9,267 nt of DNA. It comes from Promethearchaeota archaeon. Its GTDB lineage: Archaea; Asgardarchaeota; Lokiarchaeia; Sigynarchaeales; SOKP01. Made by a program: the position numbers and the translations under genes. A model generated the notes under the pieces. It had not been told where the DNA came from, made no database searches, and worked only from the letters and a program-made list of their open reading frames with translations. How positions within the stretch are numbered: the stretch's first letter is position 1; the number at the start of each line of letters is the position of its first letter. The stretch is from positions 1 through 9,267 of the forward strand of contig JAHLWJ010000171.1 of NCBI GenBank assembly GCA_019057975.1, written 5' to 3'. This document shows positions 1 through 6,269 of this stretch, in pieces.

Positions 1-211
1 AATCGATTTCAAAATAGTAGTTTAAAGAATGATATTTACCAAAAGAGAAAGTGACAAATTCTTCAGTTAGAACTTGATCCATTATGTTTGCGATTCTATC
101 TTTTTAGTATTTTTCTAAGTCATTATACGGATACGAATAAAATACTAAAGGACCAATTTTTTTATTAAAATATGACAATGTCGTGAAGAATTCCATTAAT
201 CGAATCGCCAT
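1..211 (-). pseudogene. 5' part of an Asgard-type 'GPLVFYSYP' module gene, broken by an in-frame TAA
   Basis: From ATG at 211 (or ATG at 196) the minus strand reads in one frame to the window edge, 70 codons, interrupted only by a TAA at 106-104. Before the stop it encodes YFNKKIGPLVFYSYP; after it, in the same frame, RIANIMDQVLTEEF, then a stretch with SFG and NYYFEID. The pieces join as one globular N-terminal domain, so a single nonsense change is the simplest reading. From memory this resembles an N-terminal module found in many Asgard (Lokiarchaeia) proteins; its function is unknown to me and I could not check it. A TATA-like box about 34 nt upstream suggests a leaderless or short-leader transcript. 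It could instead be a short 35-residue product, or the TAA could be an assembly error. The rest of the gene lies outside the window. Confidence 0.5.
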
Positions 212-239
212 TATATTTATAGAATAATTACTTAAATTC

Positions 240-250
240 TTTATTATAAA
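240..250 (-). promoter_or_regulatory. TATA-like box of the interrupted gene at the left edge
   Basis: The minus strand reads TTTATAATAAA here, centred about 34 nt upstream of the ATG at 211. That would place the transcription start about 10 nt before the start codon, as in archaeal short-leader genes. The surroundings are AT-rich, so this is only suggestive. Confidence 0.3.
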
Positions 251-333
251 TTAATCATTATCCTTTTCTTGGATTATCCGCTCTCTACTGATTAATATTA
301 TAAAGATGTATTTAATCTTTCAAAAAAATCTAT

Positions 334-380
334 CGGTAAACTCTACATTTTACCTGTAAAGCTCTAAAATTTACCTGTAG
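334..380. repeat. Two-copy 21-bp imperfect tandem repeat in the intergenic region
   Basis: CTCTACATTTTACCTGTA (341-358) recurs as CTCTAAAATTTACCTGTA (362-379), 16 of 18 bases identical at a 21-bp period. Flanking GGTAAA and TGTAAA extend the similarity to about two full units. It lies between the terminator-like T-run of the beta-helix gene and the promoter of the left-edge gene, so it could be an operator-type repeat for the latter. The rest of 212-405 shows only a short hairpin (arms 302-307 and 315-320) and no gene. Confidence 0.5.
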
Positions 381-393
381 CAGAGAAAGAAGT

Positions 394-401
394 AAAAAAA
401 A
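394..401 (-). terminator. T-run terminator after the beta-helix gene
   Basis: Eight consecutive T on the minus strand start 5 nt after the TAA at 408-406. Runs like this without a strong hairpin are the usual archaeal intrinsic termination signal. Confidence 0.5.
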
Positions 402-405
402 TTAA

Positions 406-2763
406 TTATTCTATTCTTTTCCTCTTGCGTCTGTTCAATAAAAATAATGCTGAAATTATCGCTACTCCTCCAGTAATACTTGAAATTAAAACAATCACTT
501 CGAAAGGAATATTATTCTCTACATTTTTAAGACATTCGTTGTTTTCAAAAGTATTTCCCTGACACTCTACTTCTACAATACATTCATTATTTCCAAATAA
601 TGTGTTTCTCGTAACGGTAGTAAAATTACTACGGAATAAATTTAAACCAATTTTAGCATTGTAATTTGCGATATTTTGAGTTATTATGTTGTGATTACTT
701 TCAGCTAAGGATATTCCAGTATTATTATTGTAATTTGCGGTATTTCCCATTAAAGTATTATAATCACTTTTATATAGACGCAACCCATCATAGTTGTTAT
801 TTGCGGAGTTTCCCGAGATAATATTGTTGTGTGCTTTTGATAAATAAATCCCTCGCCAAGTATTATGACTTACAAAGTTCCCCGAAATTGTGTTATAATC
901 ACAGTAATACATTATATTTATCCCATAGTAGGTGTTATTATTAATTGTGTTATCCATTACGATGTTATGATCACTATAATCACTTAGAACAATCCCATAT
1001 GTGTTATTAAATGCTTTGCATCCCGAAATAGTATTATTATCACTTGACGATAAATGTATCCCCCTATAGTTGTAATTTACAGTGTTTTTCGAAATCGTAT
1101 TCTCATCACTATAAACTAAGTATATTCCAAAGTCGTCGTTATTATTTGCGATGTTAGCGGTTATTCTGTTGTAATCACACCCATCGGATAAGCGAACCCC
1201 ATATCTGCTGTTGTTACTTGCATTGTTTCCCGTAATCGTGTTATTAACACACTTATATAAATACAACCCCTGATAGTTGTTAATTGCAGTGTTTCCGGAA
1301 ATTACAATGTTGTCACAATAAATTAACGATATTCCTACCGAACAATTAGAGGTAGTTAAGTTTGATATTACTGAATTGCTACAATCTAGTAAGATTACTT
1401 GCCCCGCGTTAGTAAAATTGCTAGGTCCTAAACTAGTTTCGTTGAAGTAAAAATACAACGGTTTACCATTTACTAAATTACTTACATCAATAAGTGGGGC
1501 GTATATTTCATAACCACCCGAGAGGGACACCCCACATCCGTTCATTATATTTTCCAAAACAGTATTATTATAACTACTAATACTTAAAGCAATTCCAGCT
1601 TCGTCATTGTTATTAAAGGTGTTGTTTGAGATGGTATTATGGTCACCACCTGATTCTATCCCCTCTCTGTTGTCGTTTATCATATTCCCCGTAATCTTAT
1701 TATAATCACTTGTAGTTAAACGTATCCCATATCTGTTGTTATTTGCGGTGTTTCCTAAAATAGTATTGTTATTGCTGGTATCTAAACTTATACCATACCA
1801 ATAATTATTATTTGCAGTGTTCATCGAGATGTTGTTGTTATTACAATTCTTCAAAGAAATTCCTGCTGAACAACTTGAAGTGTTTAAGTTTGATATTATC
1901 GAATTGTGACAATTGAATAAAATGACCTGCCCCGCGTTTGTAAAATTGTTTGGTCCTAAACCATTTTCATTGGTGTAATAATGTAAAAGTCTTCCGTTCA
2001 CTAGATTGGTGGAATCTATCGCATTTTCAAGGTCTCCATGTATCCGAAATCCACAACCATTAAGCAAGTTATCCGAAAACACATTATTACTTGTGTATAT
2101 TATAATCCCTTCCCCGTTGTTGTTTAGAGTGTTTCCTAAAATCGAATTATTGTCGCTGTATGAATATATAGATATCCCATCGAGGTTGTGTTCTACGGTG
2201 TTTCCCGAAATCAGGTTTGTATCACTATCCCTAATGTGTATCCCATCTCCGTTGTGATTTACGATGTTTCCTGACACAGTATTGTTATTACTTCTATATA
2301 AACGGATTCCTTCAGCGTTGTTTGAGCAATTGTTATTTGTTAAGTTACCGTTATTAGCGTAGTATAATTCTATTCCAGCATTATCACCAAAGGAATAAGC
2401 TTTAAAGAGAGTACAATTCTCGATTTTAAAATATACATCGGAATTTTCAATCAAGATGCAACTTCCCGAAAATTCACTATCTATTACCAAATCATCTATG
2501 ACATAAGGTTCGAAGTAAGTGCCGTTGCCTGTGCAAATACCTGCTGCTTTAGCTGCAGTCCAATTGTTATCAATATGAATTTTTCCAGATACTGCTGAGA
2601 TTTTTGGATTTTTATTATCTAAATTACTATCATCGCTATAATCCGAAATTTGATGGCAATTGCTCGTAGTAACGCTAAGATTAATGGTTGTTATTGGTAT
2701 AAGAACAAATAAGATTCCTAAAGCGATTAATATTACTATTTTTGAGGTTGCATTTGATTTCAT
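406..2763 (-). CDS. Membrane-anchored, Asn-rich right-handed beta-helix (NosD-like) surface protein
   Basis: Predicted 785-residue exported protein from ATG at 2763. A hydrophobic signal segment (residues 8-30) is followed by a motif with GNGTYFEPYVIDDLVID that typically opens NosD-like repeats. Then come about 25 beta-helix coils of roughly 23 residues of the pattern NNxxGIxLxxSxxNxIxGN (to about residue 740), and a C-terminal membrane helix (about 756-776) ending in RRKRKRIE. The family is the parallel beta-helix (Beta_helix/NosD) fold, found in carbohydrate-active or adhesive surface proteins; no catalytic site is visible, so role and ligand are unknown. Two non-coil inserts (NLVNG...AGQVIL) lie 176 residues apart. 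Many NxS/T sequons suggest heavy N-glycosylation outside the cell. An upstream in-frame ATG at 2844 would add 27 residues, but TATA-like boxes lie within or just after that extension and the signal segment fits the 2763 start. Confidence 0.85.
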   Translation of the reverse strand: MKSNATSKIVILIALGILFVLIPITTINLSVTTSNCHQISDYSDDSNLDNKNPKISAVSGKIHIDNNWTAAKAAGICTGNGTYFEPYVIDDLVIDSEFSGSCILIENSDVYFKIENCTLFKAYSFGDNAGIELYYANNGNLTNNNCSNNAEGIRLYRSNNNTVSGNIVNHNGDGIHIRDSDTNLISGNTVEHNLDGISIYSYSDNNSILGNTLNNNGEGIIIYTSNNVFSDNLLNGCGFRIHGDLENAIDSTNLVNGRLLHYYTNENGLGPNNFTNAGQVILFNCHNSIISNLNTSSCSAGISLKNCNNNNISMNTANNNYWYGISLDTSNNNTILGNTANNNRYGIRLTTSDYNKITGNMINDNREGIESGGDHNTISNNTFNNNDEAGIALSISSYNNTVLENIMNGCGVSLSGGYEIYAPLIDVSNLVNGKPLYFYFNETSLGPSNFTNAGQVILLDCSNSVISNLTTSNCSVGISLIYCDNIVISGNTAINNYQGLYLYKCVNNTITGNNASNNSRYGVRLSDGCDYNRITANIANNNDDFGIYLVYSDENTISKNTVNYNYRGIHLSSSDNNTISGCKAFNNTYGIVLSDYSDHNIVMDNTINNNTYYGINIMYYCDYNTISGNFVSHNTWRGIYLSKAHNNIISGNSANNNYDGLRLYKSDYNTLMGNTANYNNNTGISLAESNHNIITQNIANYNAKIGLNLFRSNFTTVTRNTLFGNNECIVEVECQGNTFENNECLKNVENNIPFEVIVLISSITGGVAIISALFLLNRRKRKRIE

Positions 2764-2785
2764 ATTGTTTTCGCCAAAAATGTCA

Positions 2786-2796
2786 CTATTAATATG
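2786..2796 (-). promoter_or_regulatory. Candidate proximal TATA box for the beta-helix gene
   Basis: The minus strand reads CATATTAATAG, centred about 28 nt from the ATG at 2763, which would give an essentially leaderless mRNA. This is one of two candidates; no Shine-Dalgarno is visible before 2763, which favours a leaderless start. Confidence 0.3.
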
Positions 2797-2825
2797 TTGG
2801 CAATTAATAATTAGGGTAAGGATCC

Positions 2826-2835
2826 TTATATATTT
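2826..2835 (-). promoter_or_regulatory. Candidate distal TATA box for the beta-helix gene
   Basis: The minus strand reads AAATATATAA, the better match to the archaeal TATA consensus. It would start transcription near 2803 and leave a leader of about 40 nt before ATG 2763. It lies inside the codons that the longer reading from ATG 2844 would translate, which argues against that longer start. Confidence 0.4.
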
Positions 2836-2896
2836 TGTATCCATTAGGGGTGCAACTATAAATGAAAAAGATCTTACCTTTTGTTTGGTTTAAATT

Positions 2897-2906
2897 AAAA
2901 AAAAAA
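2897..2906 (-). terminator. T-run terminator after the LRR gene
   Basis: Ten consecutive T on the minus strand directly abut the TAA stop at 2909-2907, a strong archaeal-type termination signal. It separates this gene from the beta-helix gene downstream. Confidence 0.55.
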
Positions 2907-3656
2907 TTAAAACACAACACCCTCATAAAAAAGAAGCATGACGATAGCTGCACCAATTCCACCAACGAGAAAAGTCCATAAAACCTGGCTGAATAAAAAT
3001 TGCCAATAATTCATCTCCAAAGCTGTCGAAGAGGTTATTAAGCCCCAAAATGGTAAATTAATGACTAAAGCTAAAACAAAGGCAAGGACTGCCCATATAG
3101 CGAAATATACGAGAAACTTTTTGAATCCTTCCTTTGAACTTTGCATTGTAACTGTAGTTCCTCTCCGCATCCTTCTCACTTGTTTATTCAGACGCTTTAA
3201 TTCTTGTTTCGGAAACCATTCTTTTGGTCCAAATTTGATAGCATTGTAAACATAAACCATATAGATGTCGAATTTTTCGATTGGATTCTTCGAAATATCA
3301 ATCTTCTTAAAAATAGGCTCTATGGGTAAATCTGCTTGACGGAATTCCTTTAATTGGTTATTATCGAGCAGGAGATATTGTAACTTATTTAGCGAAGAAA
3401 TGTGTTCGATATTTTGTATTTGGTTATGGCTTAATTTTAGCACTTTCAAGTTTTCAAGAGGTTCAAGGCCTTTCATGCTGGAAATTTGATTATGAGAAAG
3501 ATCTAACTTTTTCAAATACCATAATTTATGAAGACCTTCAATTTTCGATAAGTCCTTAATACCCTTATTTTGAAGAACCAAAGCTTTAGATCGCACATTA
3601 TATTGAACCCCATGAAGGGTTACATATTGTTGATTGAGATTTTTTTCTGGAGAAAT
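2907..3656 (-). CDS. Leucine-rich repeat protein with C-terminal membrane helices
   Basis: An LRR protein of about 249 residues. After a short head (VTLHGVQYNV, then KALVLQNKGIKDLS) come about four LRRs of 22 residues, including LKKLDLSHNQISSM, LKVLKLSHNQIQNI and LQYLLLDNNQLKEF, then a basic linker (KRLNKQVRRMRRGT). Two strongly hydrophobic segments close the chain, about 181-207 and 220-249 in this numbering. LRRs mediate protein binding; with the C-terminal helices this looks like a membrane-tethered cytosolic adaptor, partner unknown. A conventional start is GTG at 3596 (229 residues). I prefer ATT at 3656: the frame is open back to 3677, AGAAGGTGATT lies 5 nt before it, and a TATA box sits about 27 nt upstream of that Shine-Dalgarno. 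ATT may also be an ATG misread by one base. A ten-T run follows the stop. Confidence 0.75.
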   Translation of the reverse strand: MSPEKNLNQQYVTLHGVQYNVRSKALVLQNKGIKDLSKIEGLHKLWYLKKLDLSHNQISSMKGLEPLENLKVLKLSHNQIQNIEHISSLNKLQYLLLDNNQLKEFRQADLPIEPIFKKIDISKNPIEKFDIYMVYVYNAIKFGPKEWFPKQELKRLNKQVRRMRRGTTVTMQSSKEGFKKFLVYFAIWAVLAFVLALVINLPFWGLITSSTALEMNYWQFLFSQVLWTFLVGGIGAAIVMLLFYEGVVF

Positions 3657-3661
3657 TGAAT

Positions 3662-3672
3662 AATCACCTTCT
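3662..3672 (-). promoter_or_regulatory. Strong Shine-Dalgarno that decides the LRR gene start
   Basis: The minus strand reads AGAAGGTGATT, nearly the full complement of the 16S rRNA 3' end. It is followed by 5 nt and then ATT TCT CCA GAA in the LRR frame. No ATG or GTG lies in a suitable place in any frame. At 65 nt it is too far from the GTG at 3596 to serve it. Confidence 0.55.
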
Positions 3673-3692
3673 GCTTAAAATTAAAGACAAAA

Positions 3693-3704
3693 GCTAATAT
3701 AACC
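3693..3704 (-). promoter_or_regulatory. TATA box of the LRR gene
   Basis: The minus strand reads GGTTATATTAGC, centred about 27 nt upstream of the Shine-Dalgarno at 3672. Transcription would therefore begin just before the ribosome site. This rules out any translation start upstream of about 3673. Confidence 0.45.
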
Positions 3705-3797
3705 TTCTTAGTTGTTTCAGAAAGATTAATTAGAGTTCTAGTTTAAATAAAATAATTGGGAGTGTCATTAATATACTTTTCTGTCAAAAAATATGAA

Positions 3798-4910
3798 TTA
3801 GTTTCTACTAATCTCTGGTTTTATTTTCCTCCTCCGAAGAAGATATATTCCAATTCCTAAACAAATTGTTAATGAAAAGAGAATAATCGTGCCTATGAAG
3901 AAATTGGGAAAGAAATTCATATCCTCTAAATCCACTAAGATTTGACCTAATCCAACAATTTTAAACAAAAATACTCCATAAATTAGATCTTCTGCTACTA
4001 CATAAGGATCATCTATAGTATTATTATCACCGCGGGTTCGAAAACGCCACTTTCCCGCCGCATACCATTTATTGATAACGCGGTGGATTGTAATAGGTTC
4101 CTCTGCGCTGTATAAATCCTCTGAGTAATAAGCTATGACACTACCATTTTCAATATCTTCGGGATCAACATAGTATAAAAACACCAGATCACCCTTATTA
4201 ATAAAAGGTGCCATAGAACCTGATTCTACTGCTATAATTGGAGTTCTGTTGCTTACAGTTAGAGGAGCAGCAGAAGTAAACACTAAACTAATGATGAAGA
4301 AAGTAGCTCCAAGGTTTAATATCCTTCTTGGGTTTTTATAATGATCCCCCTTCATAAAGTTTGATAACAATTTTTGAATACCATCCGCGATCAAAGCAGT
4401 CCAGAGCATTTCAAATAGGAGAATTCGCCAAGGAGATACTTTCGTGAAAGGGAAATAGAGCTGTCCTATAATACTAAAACCAGAAAGAAGAACTAATCCG
4501 ATAATACTCAATGATTTATTCCAAATTTTCTTTTCTGAACCATATAATTTGAAAATATAAATTACTCCTATAATATCAATTACAACAACATTAATAATAA
4601 CCGCGATGAAATAAGATAATTCGGTTAATCCCCCTATGGTAAATATCAATGAAAAGATCGGGGGGTAGTAGTACTTTATATTGTTCCAATAACTTATTAG
4701 TTTATTTTCGTCATTCCCATAATATTTAGCAAATACGAAAGGAAAGTAAAGGTACCATGTTATGGTAAGAAAATAAAAAAATCTATCTCCCAGAGTTATA
4801 TTTGCTGCCTTAAAAACAAGGGAAAAATTACCCACAAGTGTAATAACTAAAGAAAAAATTATTTTTAGAATTTTTTTATATTCTTTTGATTCTTCAGTAT
4901 TCTCTGACAT
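3798..4910 (-). CDS. Archaeal/ER-type signal peptidase I with a multi-spanning N-terminal membrane domain
   Basis: Membrane serine protease of family S26B that cleaves signal peptides from exported proteins. Counting from ATG 4910 (370 residues), SGSMAP gives nucleophile Ser232. IHRV gives His276, the archaeal/ER-type replacement of bacterial Lys. RTRGDNNTIDDPY supplies the conserved Asp295. A membrane helix (about 345-358) and a basic tail RRRKIKPE close the chain. The first 220 residues hold about six or seven hydrophobic segments, much more than the single N-terminal anchor of typical archaeal enzymes (about 150-230 residues); their role is unknown. ATG 4910 is preferred over ATG 4928 because AGGTG lies 5 nt upstream of it; the six residues between are probably leader. 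Only a short six-T run (3791-3786) follows the stop. Its exported targets would include proteins like the neighbouring beta-helix protein. Confidence 0.88.
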   Translation of the reverse strand: MSENTEESKEYKKILKIIFSLVITLVGNFSLVFKAANITLGDRFFYFLTITWYLYFPFVFAKYYGNDENKLISYWNNIKYYYPPIFSLIFTIGGLTELSYFIAVIINVVVIDIIGVIYIFKLYGSEKKIWNKSLSIIGLVLLSGFSIIGQLYFPFTKVSPWRILLFEMLWTALIADGIQKLLSNFMKGDHYKNPRRILNLGATFFIISLVFTSAAPLTVSNRTPIIAVESGSMAPFINKGDLVFLYYVDPEDIENGSVIAYYSEDLYSAEEPITIHRVINKWYAAGKWRFRTRGDNNTIDDPYVVAEDLIYGVFLFKIVGLGQILVDLEDMNFFPNFFIGTIILFSLTICLGIGIYLLRRRKIKPEISRN

Positions 4911-4913
4911 ACT

Positions 4914-4920
4914 AACACCT
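4914..4920 (-). promoter_or_regulatory. Shine-Dalgarno of the signal peptidase gene
   Basis: The minus strand reads AGGTGTT with GGTG 5 nt before ATG 4910. This spacing favours 4910 over the in-frame ATG at 4928, which the Shine-Dalgarno follows rather than precedes. Confidence 0.5.
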
Positions 4921-4966
4921 TTTACCATATTTCTACTGTAAAATGATTTTGGATTTGCGAAAATTT

Positions 4967-4977
4967 TACTATAATTA
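4967..4977 (-). promoter_or_regulatory. TATA-like box of the signal peptidase gene
   Basis: The minus strand reads TAATTATAGTA, predicting transcription from about 4946 and a leader of about 35 nt that carries the Shine-Dalgarno. Other AT-rich stretches nearby make the exact position uncertain. Confidence 0.3.
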
Positions 4978-5038
4978 TTAAGGTCTGAATTATATTTAAA
5001 GATAACATTTTTGTCAAAAAAAGACTGAAATATAAAAT

Positions 5039-5048
5039 AAAAAAAAAA
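5039..5048 (-). terminator. T-run terminator downstream of the 5246-5956 gene
   Basis: Ten consecutive T on the minus strand, with a second run of seven at 5022-5016. They would end transcripts coming from the minus-strand gene that stops at 5246, but only after about 200 nt that include the GC-richer segment. No gene is seen in 4929-5080. Confidence 0.4.
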
Positions 5049-5100
5049 GATAAATAAAATTAATCGTTTTGACCTAAAATGGTTATTGAAGCCACGCTGA

Positions 5101-5265
5101 ATGCCCCACCGAGATTATGACACAATCCAATCTTTGCATCGGGAACTTGCCTGCCTTCTGCTCAACCCTGAAGCTGTTTTGTTATCTCTTGGAGCATCCT
5201 ACACCCTATCGAGTCGATTGGGCTCAGTTATAGCTCTATTACCTATTAAAGTAAATGGTCGATAA
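5101..5265 (+). other. GC-richer 54-codon open frame, possible gene remnant
   Basis: From about 5080 to 5262 the base composition rises to nearly half G+C, against about 30% around it. The plus strand holds an ORF from ATG 5101 to TAA 5263-5265 with DYDTIQSLHRELACLLLNPE near the start and LGASYTLSSRLG and ALLPIKVNGR near the end. The same frame continues upstream through FDLKWLLKPR, separated by one TGA at 5098-5100; the minus strand is not open. The codons (CTG, CTC, GCC, CCC, CGG) differ from its neighbours, which suggests transferred DNA. I do not recognise the protein. It could be a transposase or other mobile-gene fragment, but nothing here proves that. Its last 20 bases overlap the 3' end of the convergent gene. 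Confidence 0.35.
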
Positions 5266-5956
5266 AATATTCTATAAAATGAAATTTAGAGAGTATAAGA
5301 TTATGATGATTTTCTATTGAATTATTAAAATAATCTGATGTAAATAATCGAATTATTGAAATTTGATCATTAGATTGATAAATTATATTAAAAAGTTGAA
5401 TAAAGGAATCAAAAGAATCATTTAAGCAATAATTTATTGAATCTATAATTAAAAGAATTTTCTTTTCTTCAGTTAAATATTGAATGATTAAATCTATATT
5501 GTCATGTGGATAATCAATAATATCGATTATTTGGTCTCTTGAAATTAATTTTTGAATTATTATTTTATTAACGATGAGTAGAATTTCCTTATCATAATAA
5601 CTAATTTTATATCTTTTTATTAAACTTCTTCTACTAATACTTAAAATCGACCGGTCTGCATATAACAAAAGAGAAGATACCTCTTTACTAATATTGAAGT
5701 AATCATGTCTTCTGTTGATAAAATCTAAAAGAGTATTAATAAATTTTTCATCAAGAAAACCAGAACTCAACTCTATTATGTTTTCAAATAGTAATAATCC
5801 CATATTAGGATGTTTTTCATAGTAATTAGAAATTTTAATTAAATTTCTTAATTCAATTATTAAACTATGCCCATAAATATTAGAAAATACACTAGATAAT
5901 TCAGATTTGTAATATTTCCTAAACTTCAATTTATAGTTACAACTCATTCCCCCCAT
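5246..5956 (-). CDS. Unrecognised helical protein, 5' end possibly created by a rearrangement
   Basis: Open frame of 236 residues, rich in Ile, Asn, Ser and Tyr, with no signal peptide or membrane helix that I trust. The chain looks alpha-helical. Residues about 135-170 (KLISRDQIIDIIDYP, then IIQYLTEEKKILLI) have the spacing of a winged-helix segment, a weak hint of DNA binding. The product family is not recognised. The first 18 codons (5956-5903) lie antisense to the conserved H-loop region of the plus-strand ATPase remnant, so they are probably not original to this gene. An internal start such as ATG 5803 (MGLLLFENIIEL), or loss of the true 5' end at the junction, is possible. GTATAATTA at 5993-5985 could drive a leaderless start at 5956, but it also lies in the remnant's coding sequence. 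Confidence 0.5.
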   Translation of the reverse strand: MGGMSCNYKLKFRKYYKSELSSVFSNIYGHSLIIELRNLIKISNYYEKHPNMGLLLFENIIELSSGFLDEKFINTLLDFINRRHDYFNISKEVSSLLLYADRSILSISRRSLIKRYKISYYDKEILLIVNKIIIQKLISRDQIIDIIDYPHDNIDLIIQYLTEEKKILLIIDSINYCLNDSFDSFIQLFNIIYQSNDQISIIRLFTSDYFNNSIENHHNLILSKFHFIEYFIDHLL

Positions 5957-6268
5957 ATCATAATTTCCGCTAAAGAAAATGAAATAATTATACTACCTGA
6001 ATTCTCACGCGAAATTGATGTTCACCCATCTCCCCGATCTTATCAAGGTTGGAAAATAGATAATATTCTTCAAGACATTATGGGAGTTTCGGATCTCGAA
6101 AGTAATTTTTACAATTTACTCTATAATAAAGCCCTTGATAACATCGATAGTAATAATAAAGAAGAGCTTAAGGAGACAATTCAAGAGTTAAAAAAAATAG
6201 CACATCGATCTGATATTATAGTAAAAGAATTAGAGATTAAATATGCATCAATGTTTAGGGAAGATTAA
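5900..6268 (+). pseudogene. ptuA: C-terminal remnant of a PtuA-like AAA/ABC-type ATPase (Septu)
   Basis: The plus strand is open from 5900 to the TAA at 6266-6268 (122 codons), but the only ATG is at 6080. Its first part, FPKLQFIVTTHSP (5915-5953), is the H-loop motif near the end of overcoming-lysogenization/AAA_21-type ATPases. Then come KENEIIIL, GWKIDNILQDIMGV and a helical tail with KEELKETIQELKKIA, the kind of C-terminus seen in PtuA. Walker A, the signature motif and Walker B are all missing: directly upstream is a stop and then an unrelated minus-strand gene. The loss of the start and the nucleotide site makes it a 5'-truncated remnant; a 62-residue product from ATG 6080, which has no visible Shine-Dalgarno, could at most be residual. 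The stop lies 1 nt before the HNH gene, as in ptuAB operons. Assignment to Septu rather than another ATPase-HNH pair is inferred. Confidence 0.65.
6257..6263 (+). promoter_or_regulatory. Shine-Dalgarno-like site of the HNH gene
   Basis: AGGGAAG-type purine tract inside the last codons of the ATPase remnant, 6-7 nt before ATG 6270. It supports 6270 rather than the in-frame ATG at 6243, which would overlap the remnant by 26 nt. Confidence 0.35.
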
Positions 6269-6269
6269 A

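Noticed and set aside
302..320. Hairpin AAAGAT / ATCTTT as a terminator
   Set aside because: The stem is only 6 bp, AT-only apart from one pair, and it is not followed by a T-run on the strand where a gene ends.
2006..2257. Plus-strand open frame inside the beta-helix gene
   Set aside because: It is a shadow of the repetitive coding sequence on the minus strand, with no promoter or recognisable product.
880..2400. Many short, similar units about 69 bp apart, resembling a CRISPR or satellite array
   Set aside because: They encode the roughly 23-residue coils of the beta-helix protein in one open frame; units are degenerate and there are no spacers of unrelated sequence.
2660..2893. Plus-strand open frame across the 5' end of the beta-helix gene
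   Set aside because: It lies antisense to the signal peptide and promoter and has no family features.
3061..3249. Plus-strand open frame inside the LRR gene
   Set aside because: It is antisense to the linker and membrane helices of a well-supported protein.
5098..5100. TGA read as selenocysteine within the GC-richer frame
   Set aside because: No SECIS-like hairpin or selenoprotein context is visible; a decayed gene or a normal stop is simpler.
5080..5265. GC-richer segment as a tRNA or other structured RNA gene
   Set aside because: I could not find a tRNA cloverleaf with T-arm and anticodon, and the plus strand behaves as coding sequence.
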